From Deltaproteobacteria bacterium (GTDB lineage: Bacteria > Myxococcota_A > Polyangia > JACPQR01): a stretch of DNA of 64,000 nt. The stretch spans positions 1-64,000 of the forward strand of contig JACPQR010000051.1 of NCBI GenBank assembly GCA_016190375.1, written 5' to 3'. A program made the position numbers and the translations under genes. Below are positions 11,101 through 17,639 of the stretch, piece by piece (position 1 is the stretch's first letter; every line of letters begins with the position of its first letter). Below the pieces are notes generated by a model. It saw nothing but the letters and a program-made list of their open reading frames with translations. It was not told the DNA's origin and made no database searches.

Positions 11101-11529
11101 TGCGACCCCGACGACGACGGCGACGGCCTGGACGACGCCGACGACCCGTGTCCGATCGACCCCACGGACGCGTGCGAGCCGGACACGGACGGCGACGGCG
11201 TGCCGGACGACGAGGACAACTGCCCGGACGACCCGAACGCGGACCAGGCCGACGAGGACGGCAACGGCGTGGGCGACGCCTGCGATGGCGGCGGCGACGG
11301 CGACGCGGATTCCGACGGTGACGGCGACGTCGATGGCGATGGCGACGGCGACGGCGACGGCGATGACGATGGGGACGGCGATGGCGATGGCCCCGGGCTC
11401 CCCGGGGACGAGGGCGGGGGCTGCGACTGCCGCGCGGCGCCTGCCGGAGGCTCGGACTCGCCAACCGCCCTCGTGATTCTCGTGGGGCTGGCGGCGATCG
11501 CGATGGGTCGGCGGCGCAGGTCCGCCTAG
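8146..11529 (+). CDS. secreted L-type lectin / thrombospondin type-3 repeat protein with MYXO-CTERM tail
   Basis: A 1127-residue exported protein. The ATG at 8146 gives a classical signal peptide (MRRLRTVFRLTLVGLVVVLP, then cleavage near AGRA). Residues about 25-245 resemble a legume-type (L-type) lectin domain, with GLAFVVQ, an AVEADTKQD-like acidic strand and a WVDYD strand. About 22 thrombospondin type-3-like Ca-binding units follow, each DxDxDG plus a CP...C pair. An Asp-Gly-rich linker comes next. The C-terminus has a Cys motif (GGGCDCR), a hydrophobic helix and an Arg tail (GRRRRSA), which together form the MYXO-CTERM sorting signal recognised by myxosortases. It is likely exported and anchored at the cell surface as a Ca-stiffened carbohydrate-binding rod. 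Extreme GAC codon bias reflects the repeats. Confidence 0.9.
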   Translation: MRRLRTVFRLTLVGLVVVLPGAGRAALNLGEITDVSMFTMNGDASHSGDSIMLDAVEHDSAGSAFKRCPVAVDSETGFHLRFRFWIAEGDDENGAEGLAFVVQSHTDRDQYLGDADSNLGYANGGDVPSIAVEADTKQDGWDPNGNHVALLSGGDVEDHLAWADPGFDLNLGQPKYMWVDYDGATDAIDVYASEWPDKPADPLFTSTIDLWSELGGVGPDDVVWSYFGFTGSTGELVNAHYIKALMLEIVNSPMADLDGDTDADECDPDDDGDGWIDEEDSCPRLASPILTDLDGDGLGDPCDDDDDGDGVPDEDDDCPFARDPDQADADLDGDGNACDGDDDDDGVPDEEDDCPFDANPGQEDQDGDGVGDACEGDEDGDGVPDDEDNCPEVPNGDQANDDGGQTGDACDDDDDDDGWADDEDDCPFAADPGQEDADGDGQGDACEGDDDDDGVTDEEDNCRLVPNFQQLDVDLDGFGNACDPDDDGDGVGDGDDDCPLVADPDQADANDDGVGDACEDDQDGDGVPDEGDVCPWVPDGLQLDLDGDVLGDLCDEDDDDDGVPDEDDDCRLVANPDQEDEDGDGTGDACEGDEDGDGVADEDDDCPLVPDYLQVDGDLDGLGNPCDPDDDGDGVQDGEDNCPVAPNAGQQDDDADGVGDACEDADGDGVADGDDDCPLVANAGQADADDDGVGDACEGDWDGDGTLDDDDVCPEAWDWLQIDLDADSIGDPCDDDDDGDGVADDEDDCPLVANPDQADADGDGVGDECQGDQDGDGVPDEEDDCPLDFSYLNPPVMMQVDLQIAFDTDEDGIGNACDDDADGDGVGNQADDCPLVADADQADEDGDGVGDACQGDLDADGVPDEEDDCPWVFDPIQVDLDGDLLGDLCDPDADGDGEGNALDDCWLVADSDECDGDQDGDGFPDEEDLCPWMWDAAQSDIDGDLVGDPCDLDDDGDEVGDEDDDCPGVADPAQDDLDGDGLGDACDPDDDGDGLDDADDPCPIDPTDACEPDTDGDGVPDDEDNCPDDPNADQADEDGNGVGDACDGGGDGDADSDGDGDVDGDGDGDGDGDDDGDGDGDGPGLPGDEGGGCDCRAAPAGGSDSPTALVILVGLAAIAMGRRRRSA

Positions 11530-11545
11530 ATCACGGATGGTCACG

Positions 11546-11568
11546 ACTGGTCAGATATTCTGACCAGT
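11546..11568. promoter_or_regulatory. perfect palindrome, probable operator of the Phd-PIN operon
   Basis: ACTGGTCAGA, then TAT, then TCTGACCAGT: a perfect inverted repeat with 10-base arms and a 3-base spacer. It lies 16 bases before the antitoxin ATG and abuts the extended -10 at 11568-11576. An extra GGTCA half-site lies just upstream near 11539. Phd-family antitoxins commonly autorepress by binding such palindromes. Confidence 0.7.
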
Positions 11569-11576
11569 GCTAGTCT
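11568..11576 (+). promoter_or_regulatory. extended -10 element, Phd-PIN operon
   Basis: TGCTAGTCT matches TGn plus a weak -10 (T, A and last T conserved). It ends 7 bases before the ATG at 11584 and abuts the operator palindrome. The same TGCTAGTCT occurs at 48604. Confidence 0.4.
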
Positions 11577-11583
11577 GTGCTCG

Positions 11584-11808
11584 ATGAAGACCATGGGCGC
11601 CGCGAAGTTCAAGGCTCAATGCCTCGCGGTGATCGACTCTCTCGGCCCGGACGGCATCGTGATCACGAAGCACGGCAAGCCCGTGGCCAAGGTCATTCCC
11701 ATCGGACGCGAGTCGAGCGCCCTCATCGGCTGCCTCCGAAGCAAGATCAGGGTGCACGGGAGCATCATCTCGACGGGCCTGCGATGGGACGCGCATGCTG
11801 AACCTTGA
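11584..11808 (+). CDS. Phd/YefM-family antitoxin
   Basis: A 74-residue protein with the family N-terminus: MKTMGAAKFKAQCLAVIDSL, then IVITKHGKPVAKVIP. That basic beta-hairpin/helix unit forms the dimeric DNA-binding domain of Phd/YefM antitoxins, and the C-terminal part normally wraps the toxin. It overlaps the PIN-domain gene by 14 bases, so the two are translated together, with the antitoxin first as is usual. The palindrome at 11546-11568 is the likely autoregulatory site. The protein should neutralise the ribonuclease encoded next door. Confidence 0.85.
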   Translation: MKTMGAAKFKAQCLAVIDSLGPDGIVITKHGKPVAKVIPIGRESSALIGCLRSKIRVHGSIISTGLRWDAHAEP

Positions 11809-12154
11809 CACTCACGTGCTGGTCTTCGCCCTGCAGGGCACGCTCACGGCCCGAGAGGGCCGTCTTCTTCGAACAAACCGCTGGGGCATCTCCGCCATCG
11901 TCCTGTGGGAGCTCGCCAAGCTCGTGCAGCTCGGACGGATCGACCTGGACCTCGACGACGGAGAGGTCGTACGAGCTCTGTCGGCGCTGCACGTCTGGCC
12001 GCTCGATCTCGCCACCTCGCGGATGTCCACCCGCCTCGATTTCCGGGGCGATCCGGCCGACGAGATCATCGCCGCGACCAGCATCGTGCATGGCGTTCCG
12101 CTGGTGACGCGCGACCGCACCATTCGCGGCTCGAAGATGGTGCAGCTCGCCTGA
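11795..12154 (+). CDS. vapC: PIN-domain toxin (VapC-like ribonuclease)
   Basis: A 119-residue protein with the acidic PIN residues in order: the first Asp in MLNLDTHVLVFAL, a Glu in VLWELAKL, an Asp in DPADEIIAATSIVHG, and a final Asp in LVTRDRTIRGS. These coordinate Mg/Mn in VapC-type nucleases that cleave RNA (often tRNA or rRNA). The length and the overlap with the Phd-like antitoxin make this a standard type II toxin-antitoxin pair. A Phd-type rather than AbrB- or RHH-type partner is a common alternative pairing. All catalytic acids are present, so the toxin is probably active. Confidence 0.85.
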   Translation: MLNLDTHVLVFALQGTLTAREGRLLRTNRWGISAIVLWELAKLVQLGRIDLDLDDGEVVRALSALHVWPLDLATSRMSTRLDFRGDPADEIIAATSIVHGVPLVTRDRTIRGSKMVQLA

Positions 12155-12166
12155 GCGCACGAGGCC

Positions 12167-12175
12167 TGGTAGCAT
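12167..12175 (+). promoter_or_regulatory. extended -10 element before the unknown gene at 12201
   Basis: TGGTAGCAT lies 25 bases before the ATG at 12201. Here a leader with a good Shine-Dalgarno sequence (GAGGAGGCGGTC then ATG) separates promoter and start, unlike the leaderless cases nearby. Confidence 0.35.
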
Positions 12176-12200
12176 CGGGAGCCGGAGCGAGGAGGCGGTC

Positions 12201-12674
12201 ATGGCCAATAGCGAAGGGGCGATCCGTCCGCTCGCCAAGGCTCTGAGGCTCGACGTCGTCCACCGGACCCAGGCGTCCCGCATCGCGCCGGGTATCGTCG
12301 AGCTCGTGCTCAGCCGGGCCAGCGTCATCTCCGAGGGCGCGGTCCGGAGCGGCATCGCGGGGCGAGAGACCTACTTCGGCAGCTCGATGCTGACCATCGA
12401 CCTCGAGGACCTGGCGAAGGAGCTGAGGGTTCCCGTCGATGCAAGGCTGGCGGAGGATCTGGCACGGCGGCTCCCGTTCAGCGCCCACCTGAAGGTCCAT
12501 GCTCTCCGGATCGCGCGCGACGAGGCAGAGCGCAGGGTTCCCGGACGGTCGGCCGATCGCTTCTCGGCCGAGCTGAAGGTGCGCGCGGCGGCCACGCGGC
12601 TCGAGGTCGACGTGGACGTGGAGATGCCGCTGGCGGCGGCGACGGGACGGGCCAGGAGTGGTAGAAGTACCTGA
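12201..12674 (+). CDS. conserved-looking protein of unknown function (157 aa)
   Basis: I do not recognise the family. The start is well supported by GAGGAGG seven bases upstream. The 157-residue protein has no signal peptide or membrane helix. Its centre carries a helical stretch around DLEDLAKELRVPVDARLAED followed by two amphipathic strands ending RLEVDVDVEMPLA, and then a short basic tail. It follows the toxin-antitoxin pair with a gap of 46 bases and its own putative promoter, so it is probably not part of that operon. Codon use matches its neighbours. Confidence 0.65.
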   Translation: MANSEGAIRPLAKALRLDVVHRTQASRIAPGIVELVLSRASVISEGAVRSGIAGRETYFGSSMLTIDLEDLAKELRVPVDARLAEDLARRLPFSAHLKVHALRIARDEAERRVPGRSADRFSAELKVRAAATRLEVDVDVEMPLAAATGRARSGRST

Positions 12675-12754
12675 GGAGTCTCGACCGTGAACCGTTTTCG
12701 CGAGGCGTGGCTCTGACCATGCGGGCCAACCAAGGCGCGTGAAAGGAACCTTCG

Positions 12755-13210
12755 ATGAGCTGGAGAACGAGACTGCTTCCCTGGTCGCTGGCGGCCGCGA
12801 CGGTCGGTCTTGCCGGATGCATGGGTGGAGACCACGGCGATGCGGAGCGCGTGTACCAGGCGATGACCGCACGCGACGACGCGCACCACGACGCGGCGAC
12901 GAGCGCCGACGACGCCATGCGCCTGCGCGCGGAGACGGACGGCTACGCGGCGGACATCGCGGGCCTCCTCGACGACATGAGATCCGCGTGCTCGGACATG
13001 ATGGGCTCGGGGATGATGGGCGGGACCGATGACGATCGGTTCGAGGCAATGACCGATCAGATGGGGACCGCCGTGGACGACCACCATGCGCGCTTGACGT
13101 CGATGACCGACGTCGACGACATGCGCCACGAGTGCGACTCTCATCACGCGGCCATGGGGGGCATGCTCGACGAGATGCAGGACATGATGGTCGACGGCGG
13201 CATGATGTAG
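12755..13210 (+). CDS. Met/His/Asp-rich small lipoprotein
   Basis: A 151-residue lipoprotein whose ATG at 12755 follows an AAAGGA Shine-Dalgarno sequence. The signal ends in the lipobox GLAGC with Cys22. The mature part is mostly helical and unusually rich in Met, His and Asp, with clusters such as DDAHHDAATSADDAM, DMMGSGMMGG and DEMQDMMVDGGMM. Such Met/His clusters are a feature of periplasmic copper or silver handling proteins, but no known family motif is clear, so metal binding is an inference. It stands alone between an unknown gene and the MerR-TPR gene. Confidence 0.75.
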   Translation: MSWRTRLLPWSLAAATVGLAGCMGGDHGDAERVYQAMTARDDAHHDAATSADDAMRLRAETDGYAADIAGLLDDMRSACSDMMGSGMMGGTDDDRFEAMTDQMGTAVDDHHARLTSMTDVDDMRHECDSHHAAMGGMLDEMQDMMVDGGMM

Positions 13211-13258
13211 CGCGCTGGAGCCTTCGTTTTCGGCTTGTCTGGGTGAGCCACGATCGGG

Positions 13259-14143
13259 TTGTATCGGCCTACCGGCTTGGACCTGTACACGACCACGGAA
13301 GTCGCACGGATCTTCGCCCTGCCGGAGACGCGCCTGCGCTCCTGGGACCGCCGGGGCTTCATCTCGCCGACGGGCAAGCGGGGCCGCCTCCGCTACTACA
13401 CGTTCCAGGACCTGATCGGGATCCGCGCGGCCAAGGGGCTCCTCGAGTCGGGAATGTCCATCGTACGGGTGCGCCGGAGCGTCCGGGCGCTGAGAGAGTC
13501 CTTGCCCAAGGTCCTCAGGCCTCTCAACGAGCTCAGGGTCACGAGCGACGGCAGCCGCCTCGTCGTGACCGGGGAGGGAGGCGCATTCGACCCGGAGACG
13601 GGGCAGCTCCTCCTCGACTTCCGCGTCAGGAACCTCGCGGACCACGTGGTTCGCACGCTCAAGCGCACCGGACCCATCACGCGCCCCGAGCCGAAGACCG
13701 CGTTCGAGTGGTACCTCGAGGGCTGCCGGCTGGACGAGGACGAGCGAACGTGGAAGCAGGCCGAGATGGCCTACCAGCGCGCGATCGAGATCGACCCGCG
13801 GCTCGCCAATGCGCACACGAACCTCGGGAACCTGAGGTACCGGCGCGGTCAGACCACCGAGGCCCGCGCGCTGTACCTGAGGGCGCTCGAGTTCGATCCC
13901 TGCCAGCCCGAAGCCCACTACAACCTCGGGTTCCTCGCGTTCGAGGCGGGCCAGGCGGCCGACGCGGTCCCGCTGTTCCGCACGGCTCTGCAGTACGACT
14001 CGGGGTTCTCCGACGCCCACTTCAACCTCGCGATGGCGCTCGAGGAGATCGGCGAGTCGCGAGCCGCGCGCCAGCACTGGGAGAGGTACCTCGAGCTCGA
14101 GCCCGAGGGTCCCTGGGCGGACATCGCTCGACGGCATCTGTAG
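13259..14143 (+). CDS. MerR-type HTH fused to TPR domain
   Basis: A 294-residue two-domain protein. Residues about 8-75 form a MerR-like winged helix: YTTTEVARIFALPETRLRSW, then GFISPTGKRGRLRYYTFQDL, which is the helix-turn-helix plus wing. Residues about 155-290 contain at least three TPRs (for example AYQRAIEIDPRLANAHTNLG). The dimerisation helix and Cys ligands of classical metal-sensing MerR proteins are absent. The architecture suggests a DNA-binding regulator whose output or partner choice is controlled through TPR contacts. The start is a TTG at 13259, with a second in-frame TTG at 13277; neither has a strong Shine-Dalgarno sequence, so the exact start is uncertain. Confidence 0.85.
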   Translation: MYRPTGLDLYTTTEVARIFALPETRLRSWDRRGFISPTGKRGRLRYYTFQDLIGIRAAKGLLESGMSIVRVRRSVRALRESLPKVLRPLNELRVTSDGSRLVVTGEGGAFDPETGQLLLDFRVRNLADHVVRTLKRTGPITRPEPKTAFEWYLEGCRLDEDERTWKQAEMAYQRAIEIDPRLANAHTNLGNLRYRRGQTTEARALYLRALEFDPCQPEAHYNLGFLAFEAGQAADAVPLFRTALQYDSGFSDAHFNLAMALEEIGESRAARQHWERYLELEPEGPWADIARRHL

Positions 14144-14217
14144 ACCGCGGTCTCAGCAATGGTCGTGCCACTCGCGAGACCTGCGATCTGGCGGTGGCGC
14201 TCCCGCGGTCGCTCCCG

Positions 14218-14223
14218 TACGAT
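14218..14223 (+). promoter_or_regulatory. -10 element TACGAT six bases before the phosphoesterase GTG
   Basis: CCGTACGATCGGATC precedes GTG at 14230. This repeats the TACGAT-6-start layout of the lectin gene (8134) and the STN lipoprotein (30018), and supports GTG 14230 as the start. Confidence 0.4.
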
Positions 14224-14229
14224 CGGATC

Positions 14230-14901
14230 GTGGAGCCCGGGCGCGCGATCGATCTGGCGGTGGACCCGACGCCGATGGCGTTCCTCGGCGACGTGCACGG
14301 GAACCTCCCGGCGCTCGAGTCCGTGCTCGCCGAGATCGAGGCCCAGTCGGTCCGGCGACTCTTCGTCACGGGCGACCTCGTCTTCGAGGGATCGGAGCCA
14401 CTGAAGACATGGATCCGCCTCCAGTCGATCGGGGCACACCTCGTCAGGGGCACGAGCGACCTCGCCCTGGCCACCATAGATCCGGACGCCCTGCGCCCGA
14501 TGGACGAGAACCAGCTCGAGCGAACGAGGCTCTTCCGCACGGCGCGCCGCTCGCTCGGTGACATCATCCTGCGGCGCCTTCGTGGGCTGCCGGACCGGAT
14601 CCGGATCGCCCTGCCGGACGGCTTCGAGATCCTGGTGTGCCACGGCTCTCCACGCGACCCGACCGAGGGGATAGGTCACGACCTCGACGACGACGAGGTC
14701 CGCACGCTGCTCGACGGCACGAACGCCGACGTGGTCGTCTGCGGCTGCACGCACGTGCCCTTCGTCCGCGACCTGGACGGTCGCAAGGTGGTCAACGTCG
14801 GCAGCGTCGGCGACGCGCCGGAAGGCCGCCGGGCGCACTTCACGGTGATCACGCCGTCGCGGCGTGGCTGCCGCATCGAACAGCGCGCGGTCGGGTACTG
14901 A
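14230..14901 (+). CDS. calcineurin-like metallophosphoesterase
   Basis: About 223 residues from GTG 14230, or 208 from ATG 14275. The dinuclear metal-site motifs are in order: FLGDVHGN near the N-terminus, FVTGDLVFEG, VRGTSDLA in place of the usual GNHD, LVCHGSP, and CGCTHVPF followed by VVNVGSVG. This is the YfcE/diadenosine-tetraphosphatase-like branch of the superfamily, a cytosolic phosphodiesterase or phosphatase of broad range. The Thr-Ser replacement of Asn-His in the third motif is unusual and may change activity. GTG 14230 is preferred because of the promoter spacing, but ATG 14275 directly precedes the first motif and cannot be excluded. Confidence 0.85.
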   Translation: MEPGRAIDLAVDPTPMAFLGDVHGNLPALESVLAEIEAQSVRRLFVTGDLVFEGSEPLKTWIRLQSIGAHLVRGTSDLALATIDPDALRPMDENQLERTRLFRTARRSLGDIILRRLRGLPDRIRIALPDGFEILVCHGSPRDPTEGIGHDLDDDEVRTLLDGTNADVVVCGCTHVPFVRDLDGRKVVNVGSVGDAPEGRRAHFTVITPSRRGCRIEQRAVGY

Positions 14902-14943
14902 TCCTGTACCAGCGCGGTGCCGCCTGCTCGCCGGGCTCGGGTG

Positions 14944-14972
14944 GCCTCGGGGCCGCCTTGCGGCCCCGAGGC
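14944..14972. terminator. perfect 13-bp GC hairpin after the phosphoesterase gene
   Basis: GCCTCGGGGCCGC, loop CTT, GCGGCCCCGAGGC. It lies 43 bases after the stop at 14901. There is no U-run, so termination would depend on stem strength alone or the structure may protect the RNA end. Confidence 0.55.
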
Positions 14973-14993
14973 CCTGCGTGCCATGGCATGCCC

Positions 14994-15025
14994 GGTTCCG
15001 CGGCCGCCAAGGCGGCCGCGGAACC
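14994..15025. terminator. perfect 15-bp GC hairpin, second of a pair
   Basis: GGTTCCGCGGCCGCC, loop AA, GGCGGCCGCGGAACC, followed by CAAACAAG with no U-run. It lies 21 bases after the first hairpin and upstream of the lipoprotein gene at 15110. A two-base loop is too tight for an RNA hairpin, so the inner pairs must open; a DNA cruciform or protein-binding site is an alternative. Confidence 0.5.
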
Positions 15026-15109
15026 CAAACAAGCCCGTTGGAAGCACGGGAAGCTTGGCGCGTTTGCGCGAGTTGTCGTCCCTCATCCGTGCGACAATCG
15101 TTGGCCGAG

Positions 15110-17194
15110 ATGGCGCGATGGTTTGCCCTGAGGGGCCTTGCTCTCGCATTCTGCTTTGTCGCAGCGGGGGGCTGCTCCTGCACCGGCGGCACCGATGAGG
15201 GAGAGTGTGAAAGCGCGGGTAAGCGCAGCCTGCAGCCGATCCCGCCCGCGCGGATGGCGTCCCGCCCCGGTGCGGACGTCTCGGTGAGCGCGATCCTCGT
15301 GCGCCAGTGCGTCGGGGTGGTGGCGGGCGAGAACGTCCACTTCGACGTCGTCGGCTTCGGCGACCACGTGATACCCGAGCCGGACGTCGAGACCGACGAG
15401 CGTGGCATCTCGACCGCGATCGTGGAGGTCGGCTCCCAGGAGGGGTCGTTCCAGGTCCAGGCCACGGCCCTCGGCGCCGACCCGATCACCTTCACGATCG
15501 ACGTGGCCGTGCCGACTCTCCGCCTGGTCGTCGACACTCCCGAGCCCATACAGGGCGTGGTGTCGAGCCGGGTCACCGTGACCTACGCGCTGACCACGTC
15601 GGACGCGGGCGGCGAGATCCCGGTCGCGGGCGAGCCCGTCCGGTTCTTCATCGATCTGGGCGCCGACACGGGCACGGTGCTCGCGGAAGAGGCGGCTCGG
15701 ACGGGGCCGACCGGCACCGCGACGGCGACGCTGCGCACCGGACCGACGCCGGGGACCGTCGAGCTGCGCGGCGAGGTGGACGGTACGAGCCCCGCGACGG
15801 CGACCATCCTGATCGAGGACGGCGCGGACGGAGGGTGCCGGCGATCGGCGGACTGCCAGCCGGGCTGGGAGTGCCGGCTCGGGCGCGAGGAGGACCCGGG
15901 CGAGTGCGTGGAAGTGGGCGGCGGCGAGAACCCCGACCAGTGCGTCGCCGACGACGAGTGCGAGCCCGGCTTCGAGTGCCGCGATGGACGCTGCCTCGAG
16001 CCCGACTTCGAGGGCGAGGTCTGCGAGTTCGACGACGAGTGCGCCGACGGCGAGCTGTGCATCGGTGGCTTCTGCACGCCGGACCCGAGGGACCCTCCGG
16101 GCTGCGAGGACGACGCCGACTGCGGTCGCCTCGTCTGCAACGCCGGCCAGTGCATCTGCCAGGACGCGCGGCACTGCCCCGTCGGGTGGGACTGCGGGGA
16201 CGAAGGCGCGTGCCATCCCCCTGACGGCGGAGGCGACGGCTGCGTCGCGGACCGCGACTGCCCGGACGGCCAGATCTGCGAGAACGGCGACTGCAGGGAC
16301 AGGGGCGCGTGCGACGACCCGGATCTGTCGGGTTCCTGGACCTTCGACTCGACGCTCCACCTGCGCGACGCGCTGCCAGGGTGGCTGAGCGACCTCTTGG
16401 ACGCGATCGACGGACCCTTGCGATTCATCGCGGACGGCCTGATCAACGGGTTCGATTTCGACGTCCCGATCATCGGCGACGCGCTCGAGGACGCCGCCAA
16501 CGGCCTCGCGGACGAGTACGTCCCCGACTGGGTGGGGGAGCTCCTGGGCGCCATCGCGGACGTCGCCGAGATCCTGAGCACCTGGCAGGTGGAGCAAGAC
16601 ATCGAGCTCTTCTCGGTGGGCGGCGCCGAGTACCGCGGCGAGGAGGAGTGGACCAGGGTCTCGTTCGAGCTCCGCGGCGAGGAGGTGAGCGGGACGCCCG
16701 AGGACATCCTCGGCTGGGACGTGTCCGTCGACGACTTCGCGGCGCGGACCACCTGCGGAACGCTCAACATCGACAACCACGACGTGGGCATCGCGGTCGG
16801 CTCCATCATCCGGTGGGTCCTCGACGTGATCGTCACGTTCGTCTCGGACGGTGAGTACTTCTCGCTCGAGGACCTCCTGTACGACCTGTCCGACACGGTC
16901 TGTGCCGAGCTCGCCTGGGCGCTTCAGGATCTCATGGAGGCGATTGGCGACGGGCTGGACATCGACCTGCCGGACCTCGAGTCGGAGTTCGAGGACTATT
17001 GCATCGAGCAGGCCGAGACGTACATCGACCAGGCCATCACGGCCCTCGAGGAGATCGACGTCCAGCTCGACGTCGTGGAGCTGGCCGGCCAGGGTGCAAT
17101 CGTCGACGAGGATCGGCTCGAGCCGGGCCTCTGGCAGGGGCGGCTGCTCGGCGGAGACTTCGGCGGGGAGTTCGTGGCTACCCGGGCACGGTAG
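15110..17194 (+). CDS. Cys-rich lipoprotein with Ig-like domain and Dickkopf-type Cys repeats
   Basis: A 694-residue surface lipoprotein. ATG 15110 gives the signal MARWFALRGLALAFCFVAAG with lipid Cys22 in AAGGC. Residues about 50-240 are two beta-sandwich, bacterial Ig-like segments (strand patterns such as GEPVRFFIDLGADTGTV). Residues about 245-400 carry repeated CxxDxxCxxGxxCxxGxC units, a pattern widespread in myxobacterial secreted proteins. The C-terminal 290 residues are mostly helical and acidic, with no family I recognise. A TGCGACAAT element ends 11 bases before the start. Its 3' end overlaps the minus-strand gene at 17178 by 17 bases. Confidence 0.85.
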   Translation: MARWFALRGLALAFCFVAAGGCSCTGGTDEGECESAGKRSLQPIPPARMASRPGADVSVSAILVRQCVGVVAGENVHFDVVGFGDHVIPEPDVETDERGISTAIVEVGSQEGSFQVQATALGADPITFTIDVAVPTLRLVVDTPEPIQGVVSSRVTVTYALTTSDAGGEIPVAGEPVRFFIDLGADTGTVLAEEAARTGPTGTATATLRTGPTPGTVELRGEVDGTSPATATILIEDGADGGCRRSADCQPGWECRLGREEDPGECVEVGGGENPDQCVADDECEPGFECRDGRCLEPDFEGEVCEFDDECADGELCIGGFCTPDPRDPPGCEDDADCGRLVCNAGQCICQDARHCPVGWDCGDEGACHPPDGGGDGCVADRDCPDGQICENGDCRDRGACDDPDLSGSWTFDSTLHLRDALPGWLSDLLDAIDGPLRFIADGLINGFDFDVPIIGDALEDAANGLADEYVPDWVGELLGAIADVAEILSTWQVEQDIELFSVGGAEYRGEEEWTRVSFELRGEEVSGTPEDILGWDVSVDDFAARTTCGTLNIDNHDVGIAVGSIIRWVLDVIVTFVSDGEYFSLEDLLYDLSDTVCAELAWALQDLMEAIGDGLDIDLPDLESEFEDYCIEQAETYIDQAITALEEIDVQLDVVELAGQGAIVDEDRLEPGLWQGRLLGGDFGGEFVATRAR

Positions 17195-17639
17195 GGAGCT
17201 TTCGCACGACGCCCTCGGTGCTGACGCCCGACGTCGGCGCGTCGAGCTCGCGCTGTGTGATCTCCGCCAGGCCCGCTCCGAGAAACCAGGCGCTCCATTC
17301 CGACGCGAGGACGGGCCTCTGGCGGGGGCGCCAGAAGCGCCTGCCGGCGCGCGAGCCCGAGACCACGCGCAGCAGGCCGCCGGACCGCAGGGCCCGCGTG
17401 TCCTCCTCGACATCTTGCAAGCTCCGCGCGCGCCAGTCCTCGACGGCCCCCAGCGCGCCGTCCCTGAAAGGCAGGCTCGCGCCGGCCACGAGGACTGCGG
17501 AGCCGCCGCAGGCGGGGCGAGCTCGGCGAGCTTCATCCAGGCTGGAGAAGATCGTGAGGTCGACGTCCCCGGGGGGCGGCGTGCGAAGCGGCACGGTCGC
17601 GATGCGCACCCTCGGCGCGGCCTCCGGGCTCGAGCTCAT
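17178..17639 (-). CDS. methyltransferase-like small protein
   Basis: A 153-residue protein that resembles the C-terminal half of class I SAM-dependent methyltransferases. It has an LPFRDGALGAV strand like the post-II acidic loop, LRSGGLLRVVSG like the LRPGG turn, and a final FLGAGLAEI strand. The glycine-rich SAM motif I is not visible, so it may be catalytically inactive or misassigned. Its ATG overlaps the stop of the CorC-like gene by 4 bases (17636-17639), so translation is probably coupled. The 3' end converges on and overlaps the Cys-rich lipoprotein gene. Confidence 0.6.
   Translation of the reverse strand: MSSSPEAAPRVRIATVPLRTPPPGDVDLTIFSSLDEARRARPACGGSAVLVAGASLPFRDGALGAVEDWRARSLQDVEEDTRALRSGGLLRVVSGSRAGRRFWRPRQRPVLASEWSAWFLGAGLAEITQRELDAPTSGVSTEGVVRKLPTVPG

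Noticed and set aside
8479..11544. A 1021-residue minus-strand frame opposite the lectin/TSP3 gene
   Set aside because: It consists of Val/Ala/Ile runs that mirror the GAC-rich repeats of the plus-strand gene; there is no credible start context or domain.
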